From the NCBI GenBank assembly GCA_029866155.1, contig JARWZW010000072.1:1-64000 (forward strand): a stretch of 64,000 nucleotides of DNA, read 5' to 3'. Shown here piece after piece: positions 42,961-53,500 of this stretch. Both the position numbers and the translations under genes were made by a program. Within the stretch, counting starts at the first letter, position 1, and every line of letters starts with the position of its first letter. The notes below the pieces were generated by a model that saw only the letters and a list, made by a program, of their open reading frames with translations, had not been told where the DNA came from and ran no database searches. Source of the stretch: Caulobacter sp. (GTDB taxonomy: Bacteria; Pseudomonadota; Alphaproteobacteria; Caulobacterales; Caulobacteraceae).

Positions 42961-42995
42961 GCGGCGGGAACCCCGGTTCCCGCCGCTTTTCTTTT
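42961..42995 (+). terminator. Intrinsic terminator after the second receptor gene
   Basis: Perfect 11-base stem GCGGCGGGAAC (42961-42971) with GTTCCCGCCGC (42976-42986), loop CCCG, followed by TTTTCTTTT. It lies 26 bases after the stop codon. Confidence 0.93.
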
Positions 42996-43071
42996 GTGCT
43001 GCAGCAACTTAACCTGTCCGAAAGCCAGAGGCGCTAGGGTCACCCTCCAAGTGACCAGTGACCGGCGCCCC

Positions 43072-44568
43072 ATGGACCGTCTAGATACCCAGATTGAACG
43101 TCGGCCGCCCCTCACGCCGGACAGCCCTGCGGAGGAAATCGCGCTCCGCTTCTCGGCGGACCCCACCCTCAACCTGCTGGCGGTCGTCCAGGGCGAACGC
43201 CCTCTCGGTCTGGTCCAGCGACGGGTGTTCGAGGCCGGAAACTGGCCCGGGGATACGCCGGCCGCCCAGCTCATGAATTCCGCCCCTCTCCTGGCCGACG
43301 GGGCCGCCAATCCGGCGGACTTTCGGGACTGGAGCCTTGCATCCTGCCCCGAAGACCTGGAGCGCGGCTTCATCGTCACGGACCAGGGTCGCTATCTCGG
43401 GGTTGGCGACAGCCTGACCCTGCTCAAGGCCCGCTCAGGACGCGCAAGGGCGGCCCGGGACATCAGCGCAACCCTGACCAGGACCCTGGCCAGGGATGTC
43501 CTGCGCCAGCTGGAAGGCGCCCGCACCTTCACCGACGCCCTGGACCGACTGCCCATGTCGGCAGACGCCCGGACCTGTTCCCATGCCCTGACCCAATGCC
43601 TGGGCGACATCCACAATCTCATGGCGAGGGCCAGCGTCCTTCATGCCGCCGAGACTGGCCGGGTCGCCCTCTCGCCCAAGTCCGTCCGGCTGCGCGAAAT
43701 CGTTGACAGTCTTTCCCATCGCTGGACGGCGAGGGCGCAACAGGACGGCGTGACGCTGCTGTGCGGCTATGACGGGGCGCCTGACCTGTCTGCGGACCTG
43801 GATGCCGAACGGCTTGGCGAACTGTTCGACGCCATCATAGAGCGGGCCCTGGCCGAGTCCGGGCGGGGAGCGGTCGAGGTGACCCTCAAAGCCAGTCCGG
43901 TCGCGGACGGGCTGGCCCTGAAAGGCACGGTCCGGGACAGCGGCCAGACCCCCTCCCCGGCCAGCCTGGCCAGGATCTTCGAGCCCCTGGACAGCGGCGC
44001 TCCCCTGACCCTCAGCCTTAGCATGGCCTATGCGGCCAACCTGACGGGCGCCATGGGCGGCCTGATCCATGCAGAGCCAAACGCCGGCGCCGGTGTGACG
44101 GTCAAGTTCGAGATGATCGCCCCTGAATCCTCCCGTATCGAGGCCGACCCCGCAGTCCGCTCTGTCCCCACCACCGCCCATATCCTGATCGTCGATGACA
44201 ATGCGACCAACCGCATGGTCGCCGAAGCCCTGTGCGAAATGTTCGACTGCACCAGCGAACAGGTGGCGGACGGGGTCGAGGCCGTGGAGGCGGCGACGGC
44301 AGGCCATTTCGACCTGATCCTGATGGACATCCGCATGCCCCGGATGGACGGCATCGCGGCGACCCGCGCTATCCGCGCCCTGCCGGGTCCCGTGGCCCAG
44401 GTCCCGATCGTCGCCCTGACCGCCAACGCCGATCCGTCCGATGTCCGGGCCTATCTCGAGGCCGGCATGAACGATGTCGTCGAAAAGCCCATCAAGGCCG
44501 ACCGACTTCTGACCGTCCTGGACCGGGTCCTGAGCGGCGTGGCGGACCTGGATTCACAGGCGGCCTGA
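43072..44568 (+). CDS. Degenerate hybrid histidine kinase with C-terminal receiver
   Basis: 498 residues. The first 120 or so resemble a degenerate CBS/PAS-like sensor (LLAVVQGERPLGLVQRRVF; GFIVTDQGRYLGVGDSLTLL). A helical region at 165-200 (ALTQCLGDIHNLMARASVL) stands where a HisKA domain would be, but has no standard H-box. The ATPase-like domain is weak: TVRDSGQTPSP replaces DxGxG. The receiver (from about residue 372) is complete, with acidic HILIVDDNATN, phospho-acceptor Asp in LILMDIRMPRMDG and Lys in VVEKPIK. So it is probably a phosphorelay receiver or a pseudokinase. No signal peptide, so cytoplasmic. The start ATG 43072 lacks a clear ribosome-binding site; GTG 43051 is an alternative. 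Confidence 0.72.
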   Translation: MDRLDTQIERRPPLTPDSPAEEIALRFSADPTLNLLAVVQGERPLGLVQRRVFEAGNWPGDTPAAQLMNSAPLLADGAANPADFRDWSLASCPEDLERGFIVTDQGRYLGVGDSLTLLKARSGRARAARDISATLTRTLARDVLRQLEGARTFTDALDRLPMSADARTCSHALTQCLGDIHNLMARASVLHAAETGRVALSPKSVRLREIVDSLSHRWTARAQQDGVTLLCGYDGAPDLSADLDAERLGELFDAIIERALAESGRGAVEVTLKASPVADGLALKGTVRDSGQTPSPASLARIFEPLDSGAPLTLSLSMAYAANLTGAMGGLIHAEPNAGAGVTVKFEMIAPESSRIEADPAVRSVPTTAHILIVDDNATNRMVAEALCEMFDCTSEQVADGVEAVEAATAGHFDLILMDIRMPRMDGIAATRAIRALPGPVAQVPIVALTANADPSDVRAYLEAGMNDVVEKPIKADRLLTVLDRVLSGVADLDSQAA

Positions 44569-44809
44569 CCGTCCCTGATCCGGACCGGGAACGTTGGCTG
44601 GGGTCCGCTGCATTCAAGACCCCAATCTAGGGCCAATTCCGACAGCTTTGGCTTTCCAGGACGTAGGGCGCCGTTCTGGCCCCGCTTGGCTGCACCTGGC
44701 GCAAACTCAGCGGGCGATGGTGATGTGACCCGCGCCAGGCCGTCCGCAAACAACTGAAGTCGGCCCCGGCAACGCAGGTGAAACGGTCATGCCCCGGCCG
44801 CCGCCGGAA

Positions 44810-46054
44810 CTATTCGGCCCTGGGGTCATCAGGATCGGGAATCTCGTCCCCAGCTGAATCGACAGATGCACCTTGCCGACTGGCCAGGGCCAGAATGACG
44901 GCGGCGGCCAGTGCCGACAGGATCGAGCCGCCGATCACGCCCAGCTTGACCTCGATCTGCTCGGGTGAATCCACCGCGCCTGGAAATGCCAGGACACCGA
45001 TGAACAGGCTCATGGTGAAGCCGACGCCGCAGAGCAGCGAGACGCCATAGACCTGCATCCAGGTGGCTCCGGACGGTCTTGCCCCGATCCTCAGCGCCGA
45101 CGCCAGCCAGGCCATGCCCAGGACGCCGATCTGCTTGCCAATGAAGAGGCTGAGCGCGATGGCGATCACCAGCGGTGCAAACGCCTTGTCAGGGGTGAGG
45201 CCGGAAAAGGACACTCCGGCCTTGGCGAAGGCGAAGAGCGGAAGGACCAGATAGGCGTTCCAGGGATGGAGGTCATGCATCGCCCTTTTCAGCGGGCTTT
45301 GATGATCATCCGATCTCGGCGTGATCGGCACGATCAGGGCAAAGGCCACGGCCGTCAGGGAGGTGCTGATGCCGGACAGCACCGTCAGATACCAGACCGC
45401 TCCGAACGCCAACACCCACAGCGGCGCAGCGAACCGCAGGCGCCGGGCGGCAAGGCCAAGGACCACCAGCCCCCCCAGGGCCCAGAGCAGCGGCGCCCAG
45501 TTGGCCCCCTCGCTGAACAGCAGGGCGATCAGGGCGATGGCCCCCAGGTCATCGACGATGGCCAGGGTCAGGAGGAAGACGCGCAGGGATGAAGGCAGAC
45601 CCTTGCCGACAAAACCAAAGATCGCCAGGGCGAAGGCGATGTCCGTGGCCAGGGGGATGGGCCAGCCCTGATGCGGCGCGCCGATCGCGCCCGACAGCAG
45701 CAGATAGACCGCTGCCGGCCCGGCCATACCGCCCAGCGCCGCCAGGACCGGGGTCGCCAGCCGGCGCGGGTCGCTGAGCTCGCCGCGCATGATTTCGTAT
45801 TTGATCTCCAGCCCCACCACGAGGAAGAAGATCGCCATCAGCCCTTCCTTGATCCAGTCGGAGATCGATTCCTGCAACCGGATCGGACCGAGCTGCAGCA
45901 CATGTTCGCTCTTCAACCAGGCAAAATAGTCGGCCGACCAGGGAGAGTTGGCGACCAAAAGGGCCGCGACAGCGGCAAGGGCAAGCACTGTACCGGATGC
46001 TGCCTCGGTCTTGAGGAATTCGAGAGTCAGTCTGCGCGCCACGGCGGCCTCCAT
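44810..46054 (-). CDS. nhaA: Na+/H+ antiporter NhaA
   Basis: Inner-membrane antiporter that expels sodium in exchange for protons; 414 residues, normal length. Signature regions are WIKEGLMAIFFLVVGLEIKYEIMRGEL, ATDIAFALAIFGFVG, and the ion-binding Asp pair in LLTLAIVDDLGAIALIALLF. ATG 46054 gives the standard start MEAAVARRLTLEFLKTE; longer upstream frames are unrelated sequence. About 240 bases between this gene and the kinase (44569-44809) show nothing. Confidence 0.95.
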   Translation of the reverse strand: MEAAVARRLTLEFLKTEAASGTVLALAAVAALLVANSPWSADYFAWLKSEHVLQLGPIRLQESISDWIKEGLMAIFFLVVGLEIKYEIMRGELSDPRRLATPVLAALGGMAGPAAVYLLLSGAIGAPHQGWPIPLATDIAFALAIFGFVGKGLPSSLRVFLLTLAIVDDLGAIALIALLFSEGANWAPLLWALGGLVVLGLAARRLRFAAPLWVLAFGAVWYLTVLSGISTSLTAVAFALIVPITPRSDDHQSPLKRAMHDLHPWNAYLVLPLFAFAKAGVSFSGLTPDKAFAPLVIAIALSLFIGKQIGVLGMAWLASALRIGARPSGATWMQVYGVSLLCGVGFTMSLFIGVLAFPGAVDSPEQIEVKLGVIGGSILSALAAAVILALASRQGASVDSAGDEIPDPDDPRAE

Positions 46055-46387
46055 CAAATGCTGAAGCGTTCGTGACGCTAGGTTATCGACGGGCGTCTGA
46101 CCGGGTTCGCAAGCCTTGGGCCGCGCCAGCCTGGCCGCTTTGCGACCTGATATCTGGCGAAAGCTATAATGGGTATGACGACCTGATCCAATCGAAACCG
46201 GACGGAGGATCACCAGCCTGTCTTCAACCCGCGCATCGGTGGACGTTGAACGCCGGTTGCCTGGCGAGGACTCGGGGTTCCATGGAGGGGAAACCCGGCG
46301 CGACCCTCCGGGCCATGGCCGCTTGAATAGAATGCGCTCTGTATGGATATGTCGCCGTATCGGCATAGGTCAGCTGCCTGCAAACCC
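46055..46387. other. Intergenic region with no recognised gene
   Basis: Between nhaA and the tRNA gene. On the plus strand GCTATAAT at 46163-46170 resembles a -10 box, with TTGCGA 19 bases upstream (46140-46145), but no gene follows. It may drive a short RNA, or be chance. The nhaA promoter must also lie here. Confidence 0.3.
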
Positions 46388-46464
46388 TGGTAGCTGGGGG
46401 CGGGATCGAACCGCCGACCTGTGGGTTATGAATCCACCGCTCTAACCATCTGAGCTACCCAGCC
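46388..46464 (-). tRNA. tRNA-Met (anticodon CAU), CCA encoded
   Basis: On the minus strand a full cloverleaf is visible. The acceptor stem is GGCTGGG/CCCAGCT with one G-U pair, the D-arm TAGCTCAGATGGTTAGAGC, the anticodon loop TTCATAA (CAU at 46428-46430) in a GTGGA/CCCAC stem with one mismatch, and the T-arm GGCGGTTCGATCCCGCC. The 3' CCA (46388-46390) is encoded. The G-U start pair and sequence fit elongator tRNA-Met; initiator is excluded because it would need an unpaired C1-A72, and tRNA-Ile2 is less likely. Confidence 0.88.
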
Positions 46465-46496
46465 ATATCGGACCTGTCATTCCGAAGGGAGGCGGC

Positions 46497-46525
46497 CTTA
46501 TAGGGGCTGAAAAACCTCTCTTCAA
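46497..46525 (-). promoter_or_regulatory. Promoter of the tRNA gene
   Basis: On the minus strand TTGAAG (46520-46525) and TATAAG (46497-46502) are separated by 17 bases, placing the start about 25 bases before the mature tRNA. This is a good sigma-70-type match. Confidence 0.6.
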
Positions 46526-46567
46526 GCGTCTTGGGAATGTGGCCGCGAGCAGCTAGGGTCTCCGGCG

Positions 46568-47596
46568 ATGAGCGTGCTCCATCTTCTCGGATCGGATGGC
46601 GAGGGCGGGGCTGAAACCTACTTCGTCGACCTGGTCTCCGCCCTGCAGCGATCCGGCTCGGAACAGTGCTGCGCCCTGCGCCGTCATGCGGGGCGAGAGG
46701 CGGCCCTGGCCTCGGCCGGCGTGCCTGTCCGGACCCTCGGATTCGGCGGCCCCCTGGACTTCCTGACCCGCTACAGCGCGGCCGCCATGGCCACGAACGC
46801 CCGGGCCCGGGTGCTGGTGGCCTGGATGAACCGGGCCGCCCGCCATACGCCCCAGGGACGGTGGGCCCGGATCGGCAGGCTGGGCGGCTATTACAAGCTC
46901 AAGAACTATCGCGGCTTCGACGCCCTTGTCTGCAACACCCAGGACATCCTGCAATGGGTGCTGGACCAAGGCTGGCCGGAGGACCGGGCCAGCTATATCG
47001 CCAATTTCGCGGCCCCGGCCGAGGACGTGGCCCCGGTCGACCGGGCCAGCCTTGATACTCCGGAAGGGGTTCCCCTGCTGCTCGGCATGGGCCGGCTTCA
47101 CAGCGCCAAGGCCCATGATGTCAGCATCCGGGCCCTGAAGGCCCTGCCGGACGCCTGGCTCTGGATCGCCGGGGCGGGTCCGCTGGAGGGGCAGCTCAAG
47201 GGCCTGGCCCAGAGCCAGGGCGTTCTGGAGCGCGTCCGTTTCCTGGGCTGGCGAAACGACGCCCCCGCCCTGTACCGGACTGCTGATGTCTGCCTGTTTC
47301 CCTCCCGCTACGAGCCTCTGGGCAATGTGGTGATCCAGGCCTGGGCGCACGGCCTGCCCGTGATCGCCGCAGCCAGCCAGGGGCCCGGCGCGCTGATTTG
47401 CAATGGGGAAGACGGCCTGCTGACACCGGTCGACGACCATGAGGCCCTGGCCCGGCAGACCCTCAAGATTCTGTCCGATCCGATGCTGCGGATCCGGCTG
47501 ATCCAGAATGGCCATGCCCGGATCGAGGCCGAATTCAGCCGGGACGCCGTGGTCGGCCAGTGGCGGACCCTCCTGGCCCGGCATGGCGCAGACTGA
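46568..47596 (+). CDS. Glycosyltransferase family 4 protein
   Basis: GT-B-fold glycosyltransferase, 342 residues, cytoplasmic or membrane-associated. The N-terminal GSDGEGGAETYFVDLV is a GT4 donor-binding loop. The C-terminal half has LLLGMGRLHSAKAHDV, the RVRFLGWRNDAPALY segment and the donor-binding E-x7-E pattern in FPSRYEPLGNVVIQAWAHGLPVIA. It overlaps asnB by one base and starts 104 bases after the tRNA. Together they suggest synthesis of an amidated or amino-acid-decorated glycan (inference). Confidence 0.9.
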   Translation: MSVLHLLGSDGEGGAETYFVDLVSALQRSGSEQCCALRRHAGREAALASAGVPVRTLGFGGPLDFLTRYSAAAMATNARARVLVAWMNRAARHTPQGRWARIGRLGGYYKLKNYRGFDALVCNTQDILQWVLDQGWPEDRASYIANFAAPAEDVAPVDRASLDTPEGVPLLLGMGRLHSAKAHDVSIRALKALPDAWLWIAGAGPLEGQLKGLAQSQGVLERVRFLGWRNDAPALYRTADVCLFPSRYEPLGNVVIQAWAHGLPVIAAASQGPGALICNGEDGLLTPVDDHEALARQTLKILSDPMLRIRLIQNGHARIEAEFSRDAVVGQWRTLLARHGAD

Positions 47597-49320
47597 TGTG
47601 CGGTATAGCGGGAATCCTGAACGGGGCCGGTTCGGCCCGGCCCCTTATCGAGCAGCTGGCCCATCGCGGCCCCAACGGCATTCGTGTGGAGTCCGGCCAG
47701 GGCTGGTCCGTGGGCCATGCCCGGCTGTCGATCATCGACCTGGAGGGCGGCTGGCAGCCCCTGCATGCCGCCGGCTCGACGATCATCGGCAATGGTGAAA
47801 TCTACAACTACCTGGAACTGGCCGAACAGTTCGGTCTCAAGGACAGGCTCGCCACCGGCTCCGATTTCGAGCCGCTGCTGCATCTCTATGCCCGGGAAGG
47901 CGAGAAGGCCTTCCAGCGGCTGCGCGGCATGTATGCCTTCTGCCTGATTGGCGGCGATGGCCGAACCTGGCTGGTGCGCGACCCCTTCGGGATCAAACCC
48001 CTGTCGATCACCCGCAGCGGCGACAGCATCAGCTTTGCCTCCGAACCCCGGGCCCATTTCGCCACCGGCGACCTGACCCCCCTGGCCCAGCCGGAAGCCG
48101 TCGAGGACCTGCTGACCCTGGGCTATGTCACCCCCGGCGTCATCCGGCCCCAGACCATGTTCCGCGGCGTCGAGTCCCTGCTGCCGGGCGAGATCGACCG
48201 GGTCCTGGAGGGAGACCGGGAAGAGACCTTCGACCGCCCCCTACGCCGGCTTCCCGCCCCCTCCGGAGACCTGGAGACCCTTCTGGGAAAGCTGGACAGG
48301 GTGCTCGAGGACAGCGTCCGGGTGCATCAGCGGGCGGACGTGCCCTATGGCCTGTTCCTGTCCGGCGGTGTCGACAGCGCCACCATCGCCACCCTGATGA
48401 GCCGCCTGAACGAAAACCCGGTCATCGCCTATACCTGCGGGTTCGATGTTCCCGGCGCCCGGGATGAGCGGGCGCAGGCCGAGCGGGTCGCCCGGTCTCT
48501 GGACATAGACTGGCGGGAAACCCCCTTTGGCGAGGAAGACTTCTGGCGCCTGGCGCCAAGGGTCGCCTGGGCGCTGGACGAGCCGACCACCGACTACGCC
48601 GCCCTGCCCACCTTCAAACTGGCCGAAGCGGCCAGGGGAACCCTGACCGTGGTCCTGACCGGCGAAGGCGGAGACGAACTGTTCGGCGGCTATGGCCGCT
48701 ACCGACGCGCCTTGCGACCGTCCTGGCTGGGCGGCCGTCCCGCCGAGCCGCAGATCGACGCACCCTTCCTGAAAGGGGGCGGCCGCAACGCGATCCTGCG
48801 CTGGCGCCAGGCCGCCAGGGCGCCCTCCGGCCTCACGCCCCTGCAGAAGGCGCAATGGGGCGACGTATCGACCTGGCTGCCCGCCGACCTTCTGCTCAAG
48901 CTGGACCGGTGCCTGATGGCCAATGGCCTTGAGGGCCGGACACCTTTCCTCGACCGCGAGGTGGCGGACTTCGCCTTCAACCTGCCCGACGCCATGAAGA
49001 TCCAGGGACGGTTCGGCAAATGGCTGCTGCGTAAATGGCTGGAGCGACATTGTCCCTCCGCTGATCCCTGGGGACGCAAGAAGGGGTTCACGGTGCCGGT
49101 GGCCAGCTGGATCGGGCCCCGCGCCGGCGATCTGGCCACCTCCGTGGCGGGGGTCCGGGCCGTGGCCGAGGCCTGCCTGCCGGGCGCGGTCGAGGCTGTG
49201 TTCCGGGATGAACGCCAGGCGGCCAATCGCTGGCCCCTGCTGTTCTTCGCCCTCTGGTCCCTGATCCACCTCGAAGGCGCAGAACCTGCCGCCGCCCTGG
49301 CCTCCCTGCTGGGCGACTGA
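47596..49320 (+). CDS. asnB: Glutamine-hydrolysing asparagine synthetase
   Basis: 574 residues. The N-terminal glutaminase begins MCGIAGIL with the catalytic Cys2 at the chain end; the start is therefore ATG 47596, which overlaps the glycosyltransferase stop. The C-terminal synthetase domain has the PP-loop LFLSGGVDSATIA around residue 256 and EGGDELFGGYGRYRRAL. Genes of this type in polysaccharide clusters often amidate sugar acids rather than make free asparagine, and the glycosyltransferase partner makes that plausible here. The end is six bases from the convergent oxidoreductase. Confidence 0.9.
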   Translation: MCGIAGILNGAGSARPLIEQLAHRGPNGIRVESGQGWSVGHARLSIIDLEGGWQPLHAAGSTIIGNGEIYNYLELAEQFGLKDRLATGSDFEPLLHLYAREGEKAFQRLRGMYAFCLIGGDGRTWLVRDPFGIKPLSITRSGDSISFASEPRAHFATGDLTPLAQPEAVEDLLTLGYVTPGVIRPQTMFRGVESLLPGEIDRVLEGDREETFDRPLRRLPAPSGDLETLLGKLDRVLEDSVRVHQRADVPYGLFLSGGVDSATIATLMSRLNENPVIAYTCGFDVPGARDERAQAERVARSLDIDWRETPFGEEDFWRLAPRVAWALDEPTTDYAALPTFKLAEAARGTLTVVLTGEGGDELFGGYGRYRRALRPSWLGGRPAEPQIDAPFLKGGGRNAILRWRQAARAPSGLTPLQKAQWGDVSTWLPADLLLKLDRCLMANGLEGRTPFLDREVADFAFNLPDAMKIQGRFGKWLLRKWLERHCPSADPWGRKKGFTVPVASWIGPRAGDLATSVAGVRAVAEACLPGAVEAVFRDERQAANRWPLLFFALWSLIHLEGAEPAAALASLLGD

Positions 49321-49326
49321 GGACGA

Positions 49327-50442
49327 TCAGGCCAGTTTGCCTGCCACCGCTTCACCAATGGCCAGGGAACTGGTCAGGCCAGGGCTCTCGATACCAAACA
49401 GACTGACCAGTCCCTCCAGTCCATGGCTGTCAGCGCCCCAGATCTGGAAATCGGGCTGGGGCTCACCCGGTCCATGCAGTTTGGGGCGCAGCCCGGCATA
49501 GTCCGGGGTCAGGTCTTCCAGCCGCACGGCCGGCCAGAACTTGCGGATATAGTCGGCAAACTCGCCCGCCTTGGCCGGATCGACGCTGTAGTCCTCGTGA
49601 TCCACATAGGACAGGTCCGGACCAAAGACCGCCTGACCGCCAAGGTCCTTGCGATAATGGGTGCCCAGGGCGCCGGGGATGGGCGGCGGATAGATCAGGC
49701 GATCGAACGGAGCTTTCGCCGCCAGGCGGAAATAGATTCCCTTGCCAAAATGCCCGGCCGGGATCTGGTCGGCCGGGAACCCCTCGATCAAGCCAGCGAC
49801 AGCCTGGGCGCCCAGGCCCGGCGCCGTGACCAGCAGGCGACAGGTCAGCTGGGCGGGATCATCGCCTCCGGCCCGGACCCGAAAGCCGCCCGTCGCCAGG
49901 GGTTCGGCCCCCTCGAACGGCGTCGAGACCACGACCGCCCCGCCGGCGGCTTCGATCTCGCCCTGGAGGGCCAGCATATAGCCATGACTGTCAAAGACGC
50001 CGCTTTCCGGAGACAGGAGGGCAGCCTCGGCGCGCAGCTCAGGTTCCAGCGCCACGGCCTGGGCCCCGGTCAACTGCGCCATGCCCTCCACATCATTGAT
50101 CAGGGCCTGTTCGAGAATGGCGTCCAGGCGTCCAACCTCCTCTGGCGAGGTGGCCACCACCAGCTTTCCGCATTTGCGATAGGCGACATGGCGGCTGCCC
50201 AGAAAGCCGTACAGCAACCGCCGGCCCTCGACGCAGAGCCGGGCCTTCAGGGAGTCGGTCGGATAATAGAGCCCGGCGTGGATCACTTCGGAATTTCTCG
50301 AGGAGACCCCCTGGCCGATCGCCCCCTGACGTTCCAGGACAGCCACGATCAGGCCCCGGCGGGCCAGGGCGTAGCCACAGGCCAGTCCTACGGCGCCCGC
50401 CCCCACCACCACGGCGTCGAAATCAAAATCGCTCATGCCCAA
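49327..50442 (-). CDS. FAD-dependent oxidoreductase, L-2-hydroxyglutarate oxidase-like
   Basis: DAO-family flavoprotein of 371 residues. The FAD motif VVVGAGAVGLACGYALARRG is at the start, followed by GQGVSSRNSEVIHAGLYYPTDSLKARLCVEG, the typical LhgO/LhgD hallmark, and FGIESPGLTSSLAIGEAVA near the end. It would oxidise L-2-hydroxyglutarate to 2-oxoglutarate; relatives act on other 2-hydroxyacids. It lies 72 bases downstream of the indolepyruvate oxidoreductase on the same strand. Confidence 0.88.
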   Translation of the reverse strand: MGMSDFDFDAVVVGAGAVGLACGYALARRGLIVAVLERQGAIGQGVSSRNSEVIHAGLYYPTDSLKARLCVEGRRLLYGFLGSRHVAYRKCGKLVVATSPEEVGRLDAILEQALINDVEGMAQLTGAQAVALEPELRAEAALLSPESGVFDSHGYMLALQGEIEAAGGAVVVSTPFEGAEPLATGGFRVRAGGDDPAQLTCRLLVTAPGLGAQAVAGLIEGFPADQIPAGHFGKGIYFRLAAKAPFDRLIYPPPIPGALGTHYRKDLGGQAVFGPDLSYVDHEDYSVDPAKAGEFADYIRKFWPAVRLEDLTPDYAGLRPKLHGPGEPQPDFQIWGADSHGLEGLVSLFGIESPGLTSSLAIGEAVAGKLA

Positions 50443-50514
50443 GACCTAATGCGGAACCGTCGGCCCGCAAACCCCTCGGCGCCACAACGGCCCGGGGGGC
50501 GGACGTTCCTGACG

Positions 50515-53500
50515 TCATGCAGGTCCGGGCGACCGTTCCGGCCATTGGGCCAGCAGCTTGCCGCGTTCTTTTTCGGCAAGGCCGACACTGGCGTCCTTGA
50601 CATGGCCAAAGCCGCGAATGGCCTGGGGCAGGCTGGCGATCCTGAGCGCGAGCGCATGGGTCTCGCCGGACAGGCCTGACAGGATACGGTCCAGATCAAC
50701 CTCATACTGCCGGATCAGGGACCGCTCCATCCGTCGCTCGGCCGTTCGGCCAAACAGGTCCAGCGGTCCGCCACGAAGGCTCTTCATCCGGGCCAGGACC
50801 GGCATGACCGTGGTCAGCATCCAGCCGCCCAGGGCGATCTTGCGAGGCTTGCCGTCGGCGCCCTTGGGCGCGATCAGCGGCGGCGACATCCAGACCTTCG
50901 CCTTGCCGCCCTTGAAGGTGCGGGCCAGTTCCTGCGCAAAGCGGCCGTCGGTATAGAGTCGGGCCACCTCATACTCGTCCTTGTAGGCCATCAGCTTGTA
51001 GAGATTGATGGCGACGGCGCGGGTCAGGCCGTCGCCGCCGGCCAGGGCCTGTTCAGCAGTCTGGGTCCGCGCCACAAGCGCCGCATAGCGGTCGGCATAG
51101 GCCTGATCCTGATACCCGACGAGCTCCGAGGTGCGATGAGCGATCAGCTCGGCCAGGGGCATGGTCTCCGGGGTGGGCGTCTGGTCCTCCGGCAGGCCCT
51201 TGAAATCCGGGTCCACCGCCGCCTTGCGCCCGACCTCGAAGGCCTGGAGATTGGCGTCAGCATCCACGCCGTTCAGCCGGATTGCCCGGTACAGGGCCCG
51301 GCTGGAAACCGGGATCACCCCGCGCTGCCAGGCAAAGCCCAGCATGATCATGTTGGCATAGATCTCGTCGCCCAGTTTGGACTGCGAAAGCGCCTGTGAC
51401 GGACAGGCCTGATAGTCCTTCGTCGCCCCCCTGATGCGCCGCGCCATGCCGGCCGTGTCGTAGCGGACATCGCGATTGCTGACGAAGTCGGCCGTTGGCG
51501 AGAAGTCGGCATTGCCGAAGGCCACGGTTCGCTGCTTGGAAAACAGCGCCAGGGCCTCGGGACTGGCGGCCACCATCAGGTCGCAGGCGATCAGCACATC
51601 GGCGCTGGCGGCCGGGATCCGCCCGCCAACGACGGAGGCTTCGTCCTCGCCGATCTTGACGTGGCTGAAGACCGATCCGCCCTTCTGGGCCAGGCCGGTC
51701 ATGTCGACCACGCTGGCCGAGCGGCCATCCACATGGGCGGCCATGGCGAGGATGGAGGCGACCGTGGTGACGCCGGTGCCGCCGATCCCGGTGAACAAAA
51801 TCCGACGAACCCCCTCAATGGTCTCGAACTGCGGCAGGGGCGTGGAATCGGCGGTCAGGGCCGGCATGCGCTTGCCCTGGGGATTCTCGGCGCCTTCCAG
51901 GGTGATGAAGCTGGGGCAGAAACCGTCGACGCAGCTGTAATCCTGATTGCAGCTGGACTGGTTGACCTGTCGCTTGCGGCCAAACTCTGTGTTCAGCGGC
52001 TCGATGGAGACACAGTTGGACTTGGCGGAACAGTCGCCGCAGCCCTCGCAGACAAGGGGATTGATGAAGACCCGGCTGGTGGCCTTGGCCATGGTTCCGC
52101 GCTTGCGCCGGCGGCGCTTTTCCGTGGCGCAGGTCTGGTCATAGAGCAGCACCGTGACGCCCGGGGTTTCCCGCAGCATCTTCTGGACGCTCATCAGGTC
52201 CTTGCGGGGAAACACCTCGACCCCTGGCGCCAGGTCGGTGACCCCGGCATAGCGCTCCAGGTCGTCCACCACCACCACGGTGCGGGCGACCCCTTCGCTG
52301 GCCAGCTGGCGGGTGATCTGGGCGGGCGTGAACCCGCTCTCGGCGGTCTGGCCGCCGGTCATGGCCACGGCGTCGTTGAACAGCAGCTTGTAGGTGATGT
52401 TGGCCCGGGCGGCGATCGCCCCGCGAATGGCCAGGGAGCCGGAGTGGTTGTAGGTGCCGTCCCCCAGGTTCTGGAAGACATGCTTTTCCGAGGTAAAGGG
52501 CGCCGCCCCGACCCAGGTCAGGCCCTCGCCGCCCATATGGGTGTTCAGGTCTGTATTGGGATCGTTGAAGCCGGCCATGTAGTGGCAGCCGATGCCGGCC
52601 AGGGCGCGGCTTCCCTCAGGCACCCGGGTCGAGGTGTTGTGGGGACAGCCCGAACAGAAGAAGGGCTTGCGCAACTGGTCGGAGGCCAGGCTGACAGCGG
52701 CGACGCCGGCCGCCGAGACCCGGTCCAGATAGGCCTGGGCCCGCTCCCGATGGGGACCGGCCGGCAGGCGGCTATAGAGGTCCAGGGCGATGGCGGCGAC
52801 CGACAGGGAGCCGGTGTCCTCCATCAGGGTATGGCCCTGCTCATCCCGCTTGCCAATGATCTGCGGTCTGGCATGGGCGGGCAGATCATAGAGGGCGGCG
52901 CGGGCCTGGGGCTCGATCAGGGCCCGCTTGTGCTCGATGACCATCAGGGTCTCGAGCCCGGCCGCAAAGGACCGGAGCCCCTGAGGCTCCAGCGGCCAGG
53001 GCATGCCCACCTTGTAGATGGAAACCCCAAGGCTGGCGGCCTCCTCCAGGGAGATGCCCATGGCGCTGAAGGCCTCAAGCACGTCCTTGTAGGCCTGCCC
53101 CTGGCAGACGATCCCCAGACGCGGGCGGTGGGAGGCCAGGACCACCCGGTCGATACCGTTGGCCCGGGCAAAGGCCATGGCGGCCGGGAGCTTGTGGTTC
53201 CTCAGCCGCAGCTCCTTGTCCAGCGGCTGGTCCTTGGTCCGGATATGCAGACCGCCGGGCGGCATGGCGAAATCAGGCAATACAAGACTGTGACGATCCA
53301 GGGAGACGTCGATGGTCACGCCGCTGTCCATGGTGTCGGCCAGGGCGATCAGGCCGATCCACAGGCCCGAGAAGCGCGACATCGACAGCCCGAGAAGCCC
53401 GTAGTCGAGAACCTCCTGAACATCGGCCGGCGACAGGACCGGCATCTCGAAGTCCTGAAAGGCGAATTCCGACTGCGAAGGCAGGGTCGAGGACTTGCAG

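Noticed and set aside
46239..46445. A 68-residue plus-strand frame running into the tRNA gene
   Set aside because: It crosses the tRNA on the opposite strand and codes no recognisable protein.
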